A DNA stretch of 64,000 nt, taken from positions 2,480,001 through 2,544,000 of the forward strand of contig NZ_CP048649.1 of the NCBI RefSeq assembly GCF_010669305.1, in the 5' to 3' direction. The translations under genes were made by a program, and so were the position numbers. This document shows, in pieces, positions 53,540-61,365 of the stretch. Position 1 is the first letter of the stretch; each line of letters begins with the position of its first letter. The stretch comes from Aminipila butyrica (GTDB lineage Bacteria; Bacillota; Clostridia; Peptostreptococcales; Anaerovoracaceae). The notes under the pieces were generated by a model. It was not told where the DNA came from, ran no database searches, and saw nothing but the letters and a program-made list of their open reading frames with translations.

Positions 53540-55204
53540 CTAATTCAGCTTGAACTCATGAACCTCGTTTTGCAGCATTTGGGCCTGAGCAGCCAACTCT
53601 TCGCTGGAAGCAGAACTTTCCTCTGCGGTAGCGGCATTGTTCTGCACTACGGCGGACACCTGAGACAGTCCCTGATTAATTTGTTCAATAGCTGCCGTCT
53701 GTTCGACAGAGGCCTTGTTTACCTGTTGAATGGACTGAGCTACCAGCGTAGCCTTTTCCTGTACTTTGGCCAGCACCACCAAGGTCTCCGCAGATAGGCG
53801 CTCCCCTTCCCCTACAGTAGATACCGACCGCTGAATCAGCTCTGCTGTCTGTTTAGCTGCTTCTGCCGATTTACCTGCCAGATTTCGCACCTCATCTGCC
53901 ACCACAGCAAAACCTTTCCCTGCATTTCCTGCCCGGGCAGCTTCTACTGCCGCATTCAGGGCCAAGATGTTGGTCTGGAAGGCAATATCCTCTACCAGCT
54001 TGGTAATCTTGGATATTTCCTGAGAAGCTTCGCCGATTTCAATCATGGCGGTATTTAAATCTTGCATGTGTTGGTTGCTTTCAGTCACGCCGCTGACAGC
54101 CTGTTCAATGTACTCCGTAGCTTCCCCTACATTCACCGTGTTTTCCTCCGCCTGCTTGGCGACACTCATAATTGCCGCCGTCAGCTCTTCCACAGTGGCT
54201 GCCTGTTCTGTGGCCCCAGAGGCCAAGGCCTGAGAAGCCGTGGCCACCTGTCCGGCTCCCGCATTTACCTCATCAGCTGCCGTATTAATCGTTCTCAAGG
54301 TCTGGCTGAGGTCATCTTCAATCTGCTGCAACGCCACTCCTAAAGCATCTTCACTAGACCGCAGCGGCACTTCCTTGGTGAAGTCTCTTTTGCTGATGCA
54401 ATCGGCTACCTCTACCTGCTTTCGGATTCCTTCCAGCATGCTACGAAAAGCCTCTGCCAAGCGCCCCGTCTCATCTTTCGAGTCTACTTGTAACGCCACA
54501 TCAATCCGCCCCAATGCAATCTCATCGGCAGCTTTGACCACTTGGCTAATCGGCTCGCTAATCATGTTGGAAATTTTGCGGCCTAGGATAATAGCCGCTA
54601 TCATTCCAATAAAAATCGCTACCAAAGAAGATATAATTAAGATGATAGCCATCCGCGTATTACTGTCAGCCGTCTTCTGCGCACTGGCCATTCGGTTATC
54701 CACCAATTGATTTAAATCGTCTTCCAGCTTTGAGGCATCGGCAGACACCTCTTCTAGAAGAGCTCTTGCCTCCTGAGTTTTACCTTCCTTAGACAAGGCA
54801 ATCATTTCTTCCACAGCCGGATAATAGCTATCAAAGAACAGGCTATTGACTTCTTTCATCAAGTTTTTGGAGGAATCGCTGGCTACCGTTGCTTCATAGG
54901 CTTCCAACGAATTCGAAAAATTTGCTTTAGCCGTCTGGCTCTTTTCTTCGTATTTTGCCAGTTCATCGGCATCTCCCGCATTTAAAATGACCTCCCGTGC
55001 ATCCAGCCGCAGTTCTATAAAGGATTCGATAATGTTGGTCATATCCTTTAAAGGCACCGTCTGTTCCTTATATAGCTTGGTGTCTGCCTTGTTAATCTGA
55101 AACATACCAAAAATGCCTAAAAGGCCTACGATAAGCATAATCGCTGCCACTGTAAGAAACCCCGTCAGCAGCTTTTTAGAGATGGAATAATCTTTAAACT
55201 TCAT
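53540..55204 (-). CDS. Methyl-accepting chemotaxis protein, copy 2
   Basis: A 554-residue chemoreceptor with the same layout as copy 1: membrane segment (about 12-33), helical sensor domain, second segment (ILIISSLVAIFIGMIAAII), HAMP and signalling domain with FQTNILALNAAVEAARAG. The two sensor domains share length and helix pattern but differ in sequence, so ligands may differ. AAAGGAGG precedes the ATG. The stop is TAG, with another TAG five codons later. Confidence 0.93.
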   Translation of the reverse strand: MKFKDYSISKKLLTGFLTVAAIMLIVGLLGIFGMFQINKADTKLYKEQTVPLKDMTNIIESFIELRLDAREVILNAGDADELAKYEEKSQTAKANFSNSLEAYEATVASDSSKNLMKEVNSLFFDSYYPAVEEMIALSKEGKTQEARALLEEVSADASKLEDDLNQLVDNRMASAQKTADSNTRMAIILIISSLVAIFIGMIAAIILGRKISNMISEPISQVVKAADEIALGRIDVALQVDSKDETGRLAEAFRSMLEGIRKQVEVADCISKRDFTKEVPLRSSEDALGVALQQIEDDLSQTLRTINTAADEVNAGAGQVATASQALASGATEQAATVEELTAAIMSVAKQAEENTVNVGEATEYIEQAVSGVTESNQHMQDLNTAMIEIGEASQEISKITKLVEDIAFQTNILALNAAVEAARAGNAGKGFAVVADEVRNLAGKSAEAAKQTAELIQRSVSTVGEGERLSAETLVVLAKVQEKATLVAQSIQQVNKASVEQTAAIEQINQGLSQVSAVVQNNAATAEESSASSEELAAQAQMLQNEVHEFKLN

Positions 55205-55275
55205 GATACTAAAATCCTCCTTTTATTCATATGGTATACCAAGACAATAACAATTCCAGTTTCACTATTTACACA

Positions 55276-55308
55276 GGTTCTGCTTGTGAAGTTTTACAAG
55301 CAGGATCT
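55276..55308. promoter_or_regulatory. Imperfect inverted repeat upstream of the protease pair
   Basis: AGGTTCTGCTTGT and ACAAGCAGGATCT pair over 13 positions (two G-U) around a short loop. It lies in the 350-bp gap between chemoreceptor copy 2 and the first protease. No T tract follows, so an operator or leader hairpin is more likely than a terminator. Nothing else is clear in the gap. Confidence 0.4.
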
Positions 55309-55554
55309 GCTATTTCTTTATCAACTTCTCATTTCTGCTATCTGAAACAAAAGAACTGCCTGTCGGCCTATCCTATGCAAGTTTATGTAGCCGGCAGGGA
55401 TAAATTTCGACCATATTCTACTTTTTACGTCATATTTCACACTTATAATATGCTTTTAATATACTCTTGTCAAGATTGTTTTTCCATAATTAACCAATTT
55501 ATGAAAGATTTTTTCTTTTGCTCTGATGATTGTTTTGTTAGGAGGTGTGTTCCC

Positions 55555-57246
55555 ATTCCAGAGGAAATTCTCTTTGAATCGGACATCATGGACTTCACTA
55601 TTCGAAAAGACGCCTATTACACTCCTTTTATTCTGGCAAACCCTAAGCTGGTTGCCAGCCATACGGTATCTGACCTGTACATCATCTGCTATGTTCGCTC
55701 AGAGGATTTTCCTGAAATGATGACTTATATGGGCTCGGACTTTATTAACAGCATCTCCAATGTCTTCGGGCTGACGGACCAGCCCAGCTTAGAGGATTCT
55801 GGCATCATCCAGGTTCAATCGCAGCCTTACCTGAATCTTCTGGGAAGTGGCGTGCTGTTAGGTTTTGTGGACACGGGCATCGACTACACCTTACCAGTCT
55901 TCCTTTATGAAGACGGCACCAGCAAAATTCATGCAATCTACGACCAAAGTATTCCCGGAACACCTCCAGAGGGCTTTCCCCTAGGCCAGGAATACACCAA
56001 CCAGCAAATTAACGAAGCCTTGGCTTCCGATGACCCGTATGCCCTAGTGCCTCATCAAGATGTGTCAGGACATGGCACATTTTTAGCTTCTGTAGCTGCC
56101 GGCCGCCCTGTAGATGGGTATACGGGTGCTGCTCCAGATTCTGAAATCATTATGGTCAAATTAAAAAAGACGTCTCCTTTCTACTTGGATTATTATTGTG
56201 TTCCTCCAGAACAGGATAACGCCTTTTCCTCTACCGCAATCATGATGGGCGTTCAGTATATCTTGAGAAAAGCCCAAGAATTAAAACGTCCGGTGGTCAT
56301 TTGCATTGGCTTAGGTTCCAATTACGATAGCCACGATGGGGAATCCCTGTTAGAGGATTATCTATTTAACACGTGCACCATACCAGGGGTATGTACCTGC
56401 ATTTCTGTGGGTAACGAAAGCCAGGCCCGGCATCACTTCTTTCAGCAGGTAACATCAACTGATCCCCCGACAAATGTCGACATACGCGTGGGTGAAAATG
56501 CGGGAGATATCTTTTTGATTGTCACTAATAAATACAGTGACCGGCTTTCCATCTCCGCCCGTTCTCCTACCGGCGAACTGATTAGCCGTGTGCCTGCGAA
56601 AGCCGGGCGTACTTACACCACTCAACTCATTTTGGAACGTTCCACCGTAAGCATTTCCTATTATTTCCCTGTAGGCGGCAGCGGAAATCAGGCTACGATC
56701 ATCCGCATCCTAGATGCGACTCCGGGGGTCTGGTCCATTATTATCTACGGCGACATCATTATTGAAGGTCAAATCAATGCCTGGCTGCCTCTGACCGGCT
56801 TTGTTTCCCCTACGGTAGAATTTTTATCTTATACGCCTTACAGCACCATCACCTCTCCGGCCATCAATCTGGGACCAATTCGCTGCGGGGCCTACAATAA
56901 TTTCAATAACAGCTTGTACCCCCGCTCATCCTGGGGGCCTACTCGCCACTCCCAAAATGTGCCGGATTTCGTCGCGCCTGGCTATCAGGTGGGGGGCTTT
57001 TATCCTACCGGCTACGGCACGATGGACGGTACCAGCGTGGCTACCGCCATTACGGCGGGGGCCAGCGCCCTGATGATGCAGTGGGGTATTGTAGAAGGCA
57101 ATGATCCGGGTTTCAACACGCCTACTATCCGTACTTATCTGATTCGAGGCTGCCGCCGCAGCGAAAATATTCAGTATCCCAACGTCCAGTGGGGCTACGG
57201 AACCCTGAACCTCATGCAGACCTTTATTGCCATGCGTCAGTTATAA
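55555..57246 (+). CDS. Csp-like S8 family serine protease, first copy (AUU start)
   Basis: A 563-residue subtilisin-type protease of the clostridial Csp group. The triad is Asp106 in GFVDTGIDY, His173 in SGHGTFLASVAAG and Ser494 in GTMDGTSVATAIT. A jelly-roll-like insert lies between His and Ser, as in CspB. There is no signal peptide. The start is read at ATT 55555, nine bases after AGGAGG: it aligns exactly with the TTG start of the second copy, which gives lengths of 563 and 562. An ATG at 55501 is in frame but lacks a ribosome binding site. Csp proteases activate spore-cortex lytic enzymes in germination; I infer a similar role. Confidence 0.85.
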   Translation: MPEEILFESDIMDFTIRKDAYYTPFILANPKLVASHTVSDLYIICYVRSEDFPEMMTYMGSDFINSISNVFGLTDQPSLEDSGIIQVQSQPYLNLLGSGVLLGFVDTGIDYTLPVFLYEDGTSKIHAIYDQSIPGTPPEGFPLGQEYTNQQINEALASDDPYALVPHQDVSGHGTFLASVAAGRPVDGYTGAAPDSEIIMVKLKKTSPFYLDYYCVPPEQDNAFSSTAIMMGVQYILRKAQELKRPVVICIGLGSNYDSHDGESLLEDYLFNTCTIPGVCTCISVGNESQARHHFFQQVTSTDPPTNVDIRVGENAGDIFLIVTNKYSDRLSISARSPTGELISRVPAKAGRTYTTQLILERSTVSISYYFPVGGSGNQATIIRILDATPGVWSIIIYGDIIIEGQINAWLPLTGFVSPTVEFLSYTPYSTITSPAINLGPIRCGAYNNFNNSLYPRSSWGPTRHSQNVPDFVAPGYQVGGFYPTGYGTMDGTSVATAITAGASALMMQWGIVEGNDPGFNTPTIRTYLIRGCRRSENIQYPNVQWGYGTLNLMQTFIAMRQL

Positions 57247-57279
57247 TCACAAAATAAACCAATTATAGGAGGTATTTCC

Positions 57280-58968
57280 TTGGACGACGATATTCTCTAC
57301 TCCCCCGACATCGTGGACTTTATGATTCGCAAATCTGCCTCCTACGCAGACCAAATTCTGGCGCATCCCGGCTTGATTCGCGTTCATTCTGTAGGAATCT
57401 ATCTCATCTGCTACGCTCGGATGAAGGATTATCAAGAAATGATTGTCTATATGGGCAATGATTTCATCAATACGGTGCCTACTGTGCTGGGGCTTTTGGA
57501 TCGAGCCAGCCTGGAGGCTGCCGGAATTATTCAGGTTCAACAGCAGCCTTATTTAAACTTGTATGGTGAAAATGTCCTCATTGGCTTTGTAGACACAGGC
57601 ATCGACTATACTTTGCCAGTTTTCCGCTATGATGACGGCACCAGCAAAATTCGTTACATCTACGACCAAAGTGTGCCCGGCCAGCCGCCAGCAGGATTTC
57701 CTTTAGGAACAGAATACACCAATGAACAGATTAACGCTGCACTGGAATCTGAAGACCCCTTGACAGAAATTTCGCACATAGACCTAACCGGCCACGGTAC
57801 TTTTTTAGCCTCGGTGGCCGCCGGCCGTCCTGTGGATGATTTTATTGGAGCTGCTCCTGACTCAGAAATTATCATGGTAAAGTTAAAAAAAAGCTATCCT
57901 TTTTATTTGGATCGGTTCTGTGTTCCTTTAGAACAAGAAAATGCTTTTTCTGCCACTTCTGTTATGCTAGGCATCCAGTATATCCTTCAAAAAGCCGAAG
58001 AACTAAAGCGTCCGGTGGTCATCTGCGTGGGCCTGGGCTCTAATTACGACAGCCATGATGGGTATGGCATTTTTGCGGAATACCTCTATAACATTTCTAA
58101 CAACGCAGGAGTCTGCCTCTGTGTCGGAGTAGGAAATGAAAGTCAGGCCCGGCATCATTTCTACCAAGAATTCACTGCCAGCGGGGAACCAGAAAATATT
58201 GACATTATGGTAGGTGAAAATGCCGGAGATATTTTCGTGCTGGTAACCAACACCATCAGCGACCGGATCTCTGTGTCCGTGCGCTCTCCCACCGGGGAAC
58301 TAGTGAACCGGGTTACGCCTAAATCCGGCTATACCTTCAGTACCCAGCTGGTTCTGGAGCGCTCTCAGGTAACGGTATCTTATTACTACCCGCTGGACGG
58401 AAGCGGTGACCAGATTACCATTGTGCGCATCTTAGATGCCACCCCGGGCATCTGGACCATCACCGCCTACGGGGACATCATTCTCAATGGACAACTAAAC
58501 GCCTGGCTGCCTCTAACCGGCTTTGTCGCACCTTCCGTTGAGTTCCTCTCCTCCACCCCATATAATACCATTACCTCTCCGGCCAACGCTCCCGGTGGTG
58601 TTCACTGCGGTGCGTACAACAGTATACGTAACAGTCTGTATCCGAACTCTTCTTGGGGAACCACTCGACTACCTTTGGATCTGCCAGATTTTGTGGCTCC
58701 TGGCTACCAAATCGGCGGATTTTACCCCTACGGCTACGGCACCATGGACGGCACTAGTGCCGCCGCTGCAATTACTGCCGGTGCCTGTGCCCTCATGCTA
58801 CAATGGGGTATCGTGGAAAGCAACGACTTAGGCTTCAGCTCGCCTCTAATTCGGGCCTACCTCATTCGGGGCTGCCGCCGAACTGACGTTATGACCTATC
58901 CGAATCCACAGTGGGGCTTTGGCACCCTGAATCTGCTGCAAACGTTTTTCTACATGCGAGAACTGTAA
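57280..58968 (+). CDS. Csp-like S8 family serine protease, second copy
   Basis: A 562-residue paralogue of the previous gene, similar over its whole length. The triad is intact: Asp105 in GFVDTGIDY, His172 in TGHGTFLASVAAG and Ser493 in GTMDGTSAAAAIT. The start is a TTG seven bases after AGGAGG. It begins 33 bp after the first copy, so both are likely on one transcript. Neither copy looks like a pseudoprotease, unlike CspC and CspA of Clostridioides difficile. It ends 32 bp before the left inverted repeat of the hsdS switch. Confidence 0.9.
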   Translation: MDDDILYSPDIVDFMIRKSASYADQILAHPGLIRVHSVGIYLICYARMKDYQEMIVYMGNDFINTVPTVLGLLDRASLEAAGIIQVQQQPYLNLYGENVLIGFVDTGIDYTLPVFRYDDGTSKIRYIYDQSVPGQPPAGFPLGTEYTNEQINAALESEDPLTEISHIDLTGHGTFLASVAAGRPVDDFIGAAPDSEIIMVKLKKSYPFYLDRFCVPLEQENAFSATSVMLGIQYILQKAEELKRPVVICVGLGSNYDSHDGYGIFAEYLYNISNNAGVCLCVGVGNESQARHHFYQEFTASGEPENIDIMVGENAGDIFVLVTNTISDRISVSVRSPTGELVNRVTPKSGYTFSTQLVLERSQVTVSYYYPLDGSGDQITIVRILDATPGIWTITAYGDIILNGQLNAWLPLTGFVAPSVEFLSSTPYNTITSPANAPGGVHCGAYNSIRNSLYPNSSWGTTRLPLDLPDFVAPGYQIGGFYPYGYGTMDGTSAAAAITAGACALMLQWGIVESNDLGFSSPLIRAYLIRGCRRTDVMTYPNPQWGFGTLNLLQTFFYMREL

Positions 58969-59000
58969 AAAGAGAAAATAATCCGTCGGCATCACTGCAC

Positions 59001-59029
59001 ATAATTGTCATTATGAGCAGTTCACGAAT
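59001..59029. repeat. Left 29-bp inverted repeat of the hsdS invertible segment
   Basis: Begins ATAATTGTCATTATGAGC and ends CAGTTCACGAAT; its exact complement is at 61144-61172. The bases just outside differ. In the hsdS frame it codes for NCHYEQFTN. Confidence 0.97.
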
Positions 59030-60250
59030 TCAAAGGCAATTTGTGTCGAAGCAGAACTGCCTTTTCAGCTGCCCGAAGGCTGGGCTTGGTGTCGACTTTC
59101 TTCTTTAGTGGCAATTGGATCTGCCAAGCGGGTCTTACAAAAAGACTGGCGACCTTCCGGCATTCCCTTCTACCGAGCCAGAGAGGTTGCCAGGCTGGCG
59201 GCACAAGAAGAAATTGAACAACCGTTGTTTATTTCAGAGGAGCAGTATGCCCGCTTGACCATCGATGACAGCGGGCCTCAGGCCGGTGATTTGATGGTTT
59301 CCGCCGTAGGAACTCTAGGTAAAATCTACCTGGTGCCAGAAGGCCAGCGTTTTTATTACAAGGACGCCAGCGTAATTCGTCTTTCTGCATGGCAGAAGCG
59401 GGTATCTTCAGAATACCTAAAAATCTATTTGGAATCAGATTATGCACGCTGTCAAATGATTCAACATTCCCAAGGAAGTACGGTTGACACCATCAGCATC
59501 TCCGCCGCAGGCCGATATCTGATTGCACTTCCGCCGTTGAGAGAACAGCGGGCTATTGCCGCACGGTACGCTGAGATTTTGATCAGAATTCAAGAGCTGG
59601 AACAAGCAAAGAAAAGGCTGCTCCAAGCAACAAACAAAATAAAAGTACGGCTGCTGGACCTAGCTATGACAGGAAACTTGCTTCCCCAAGAGGTAAAACG
59701 ACAACAGCAAGGGAATTGGCCTTTTTCCCTTCCGGAAGACTGGAATTGGTACCGAGGAAGCCGCTGCTTTGGAAAAAAGGCAAAAAAAAATTCTAGCAGC
59801 CCTACAATCCGCTACATTGATATTGATGCCATTGACAATCAAGTCTGCCAAGTCACGCTACCAAAAAAAATGCCAGCTACCCAAGCGCCTAAAAGAGCTC
59901 GCCATACCGTGCAGGAAGGCAACGTTCTCTTCTCTCTAGTGCGGCCATATCTGAAAAACATCGCCTATATTTCCGCTGATTTAGAGGGCTGTGTGGCTTC
60001 TAACGCCTTCTTTATCTGTCATCCCAGCAGTGTTCTTTTAGGTAGATATGCCTACTACCTGATGCAGTCCAGCTATGTGGTCTCGGGTCTAAATCAACTG
60101 ATGCGGGGCGACAGCTCTCCTGCAATCAATCAGGCAGATGTAGAAGCTTGGCTGTACCCCATTCCTCCCATTTCAGAGCAACAACGCCTTGTGCAAATCT
60201 TAGATCAAAACTTTGACCAAATTGAAAAATTAGAAAAAAATTTTTTTTAG
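59030..60250 (+). CDS. hsdS: HsdS body without start (silent in this orientation)
   Basis: 406 codons of type I specificity subunit, open from the left repeat. PFQLPEGWAWCRL opens the first target-recognition domain; LPPLREQRAIAARYAEIL and following helices are the central conserved region (about residues 165-215); WPFSLPEDWNWY opens the second recognition domain; PIPPISEQQRLVQILDQNF closes the protein. There is no start codon with a ribosome binding site; the frame is closed by TAA at 58979, and a GTG at 59108 lies inside the first domain. Inversion would join it in frame to the N-terminal part at 61365. Ends in TAG. Confidence 0.9.
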   Translation, partial: SKAICVEAELPFQLPEGWAWCRLSSLVAIGSAKRVLQKDWRPSGIPFYRAREVARLAAQEEIEQPLFISEEQYARLTIDDSGPQAGDLMVSAVGTLGKIYLVPEGQRFYYKDASVIRLSAWQKRVSSEYLKIYLESDYARCQMIQHSQGSTVDTISISAAGRYLIALPPLREQRAIAARYAEILIRIQELEQAKKRLLQATNKIKVRLLDLAMTGNLLPQEVKRQQQGNWPFSLPEDWNWYRGSRCFGKKAKKNSSSPTIRYIDIDAIDNQVCQVTLPKKMPATQAPKRARHTVQEGNVLFSLVRPYLKNIAYISADLEGCVASNAFFICHPSSVLLGRYAYYLMQSSYVVSGLNQLMRGDSSPAINQADVEAWLYPIPPISEQQRLVQILDQNFDQIEKLEKNFF

Positions 60251-60274
60251 GATTTTTTTCTCCTTCAGCTTCTG

Positions 60275-60280
60275 TATAAT
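60275..60280 (+). promoter_or_regulatory. -10 of the recombinase promoter
   Basis: TATAAT lies 48 bp before the recombinase ATG, with a T-rich -35 region. The promoter is inside the invertible segment, so it works in both orientations. Confidence 0.5.
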
Positions 60281-60327
60281 AAATTTTGTGCGGTCATACG
60301 CAACTATTTATTATGGAGGTGTCCAAG

Positions 60328-61137
60328 ATGAAGACACAATCTACCTTTGAAGAGCACTTAAGAAAAAATAATCTCTCGGAAAACACCATCGCCTCGTACC
60401 TATGGACCGTGGAATTCTATCACTCTCACTATCAGAGCCTGAGCAAGGAAAACTTGCTGGCCTACAAAGGCTATTTGACGGAGTTTTTTAGGCCCAAAAC
60501 CGTCAATCTGAGAATACAAGCCATGAATAAATATTTAAAATTTCGTGGGAAAGAGCAGTTGCAATTAAAATCTGTCAAGGTTCAGCAAAAAAACTTTTTA
60601 GAGAATGTAATCAGTGACGGAGACTATGCTTTTTTAAAGAAGCAGTTAAAGAAGGATGGGAATTTAGACTGGTACTTTCTGGTATGGTACCTGGGAGCTA
60701 CAGGCGCGAGAATCAGTGAGCTGATTCAAATTAAAGCAGAACATGTTCAGCTAGGCTATTTTGACTTGTACACAAAGGGAGGCAAGGTACGCAGACTGTA
60801 CATACCTAAAAAATTAAAAAAAGAGTCACTGCTGTGGCTGGAGGAAGCAGACCGTTCCTCTGGCTATTTGTTTTTGAACCGTTTTGGTCAGCGAATTACC
60901 CCTCGAGGAATCGCTCAGCAGTTAAAGACTTTTGCAGACAAGTATGGCTTGGATAAGCGCGTCATCTACCCCCATTCCTTCCGCCACCGCTACGCCAAGA
61001 ATTTTCTAGAGGCTTATAATGACATTGCCTTACTGGCGGACCTGATGGGGCATGAGAGCATTGAAACCACTCGAATCTACCTACGCCGTACTGCCAGTGA
61101 ACAGCAGGCTTTGGTAGATCAAGTGGTTACATGGTAA
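60328..61137 (+). CDS. Tyrosine recombinase (probable hsdS invertase)
   Basis: A 269-residue integrase of the XerC/XerD type. The N-terminal SAM-like domain (about 1-85) is followed by the catalytic domain with Arg in GATGARISELI, HSFRHRY (His and Arg), LMGHESIETT (His) and the nucleophile in RIYLRRT. The ATG follows TGGAGGTG. The gene lies wholly inside the 29-bp inverted repeats and ends seven bases before the right one, as do invertases of other phase-variable hsdS loci. It is therefore the likely enzyme that flips the segment. Confidence 0.9.
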   Translation: MKTQSTFEEHLRKNNLSENTIASYLWTVEFYHSHYQSLSKENLLAYKGYLTEFFRPKTVNLRIQAMNKYLKFRGKEQLQLKSVKVQQKNFLENVISDGDYAFLKKQLKKDGNLDWYFLVWYLGATGARISELIQIKAEHVQLGYFDLYTKGGKVRRLYIPKKLKKESLLWLEEADRSSGYLFLNRFGQRITPRGIAQQLKTFADKYGLDKRVIYPHSFRHRYAKNFLEAYNDIALLADLMGHESIETTRIYLRRTASEQQALVDQVVTW

Positions 61138-61365
61138 GCTTTTATTCGTGAACTGCTCATAATGACAATTATCCGCTGCTAGAAAGATAATCGAATCCCC
61201 CTTAGCCTCCTTGGGTCTCAGCTTGCCTGCCTGGATCAGCCGGGCCTTCTCTTGGCGAATTTCCTTTAGCAAGGCTGAGGCGGGTTCATCCGCCGGATCC
61301 TGGGGTATCAATCGTCCTCGCACGGCCAATTCCAGCACTTTCCTGCGCAATGCTGCGGTATTCAT
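61081..61365 (-). CDS. hsdS: HsdS N-terminal fragment (truncated in this orientation)
   Basis: The true start of hsdS, coupled to hsdM by an ATGA overlap. The first 74 residues are HsdS: LRRKVLELAVRGRLIPQ and DPADEPASALLKEIR are the conserved N-terminal segment, and DNCHYEQFTN is coded by the right repeat. Beyond the repeat the frame enters the antisense strand of the recombinase gene, adds 20 meaningless residues and stops. The 94-residue product has no target-recognition domain. After inversion the first 74 residues would continue into the 406-residue body. Confidence 0.9.
   Translation of the reverse strand: MNTAALRRKVLELAVRGRLIPQDPADEPASALLKEIRQEKARLIQAGKLRPKEAKGDSIIFLAADNCHYEQFTNKSLPCNHLIYQSLLFTGSTA
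61144..61172. repeat. Right 29-bp inverted repeat of the hsdS invertible segment
   Basis: Exact reverse complement of 59001-59029. Recombination here would invert about 2.17 kb. Confidence 0.97.

Noticed and set aside
55231..55554. N-terminal extension of the first protease from the start at 55231
   Set aside because: The extra 108 residues have no counterpart in the second copy and lie before a perfect AGGAGG that fits the ATT at 55555.
59108..60250. hsdS starting at the GTG at 59108
   Set aside because: This start lies inside the first recognition domain, after PFQLPEGWAW, and has no ribosome binding site. The open frame continues upstream into the inverted repeat.
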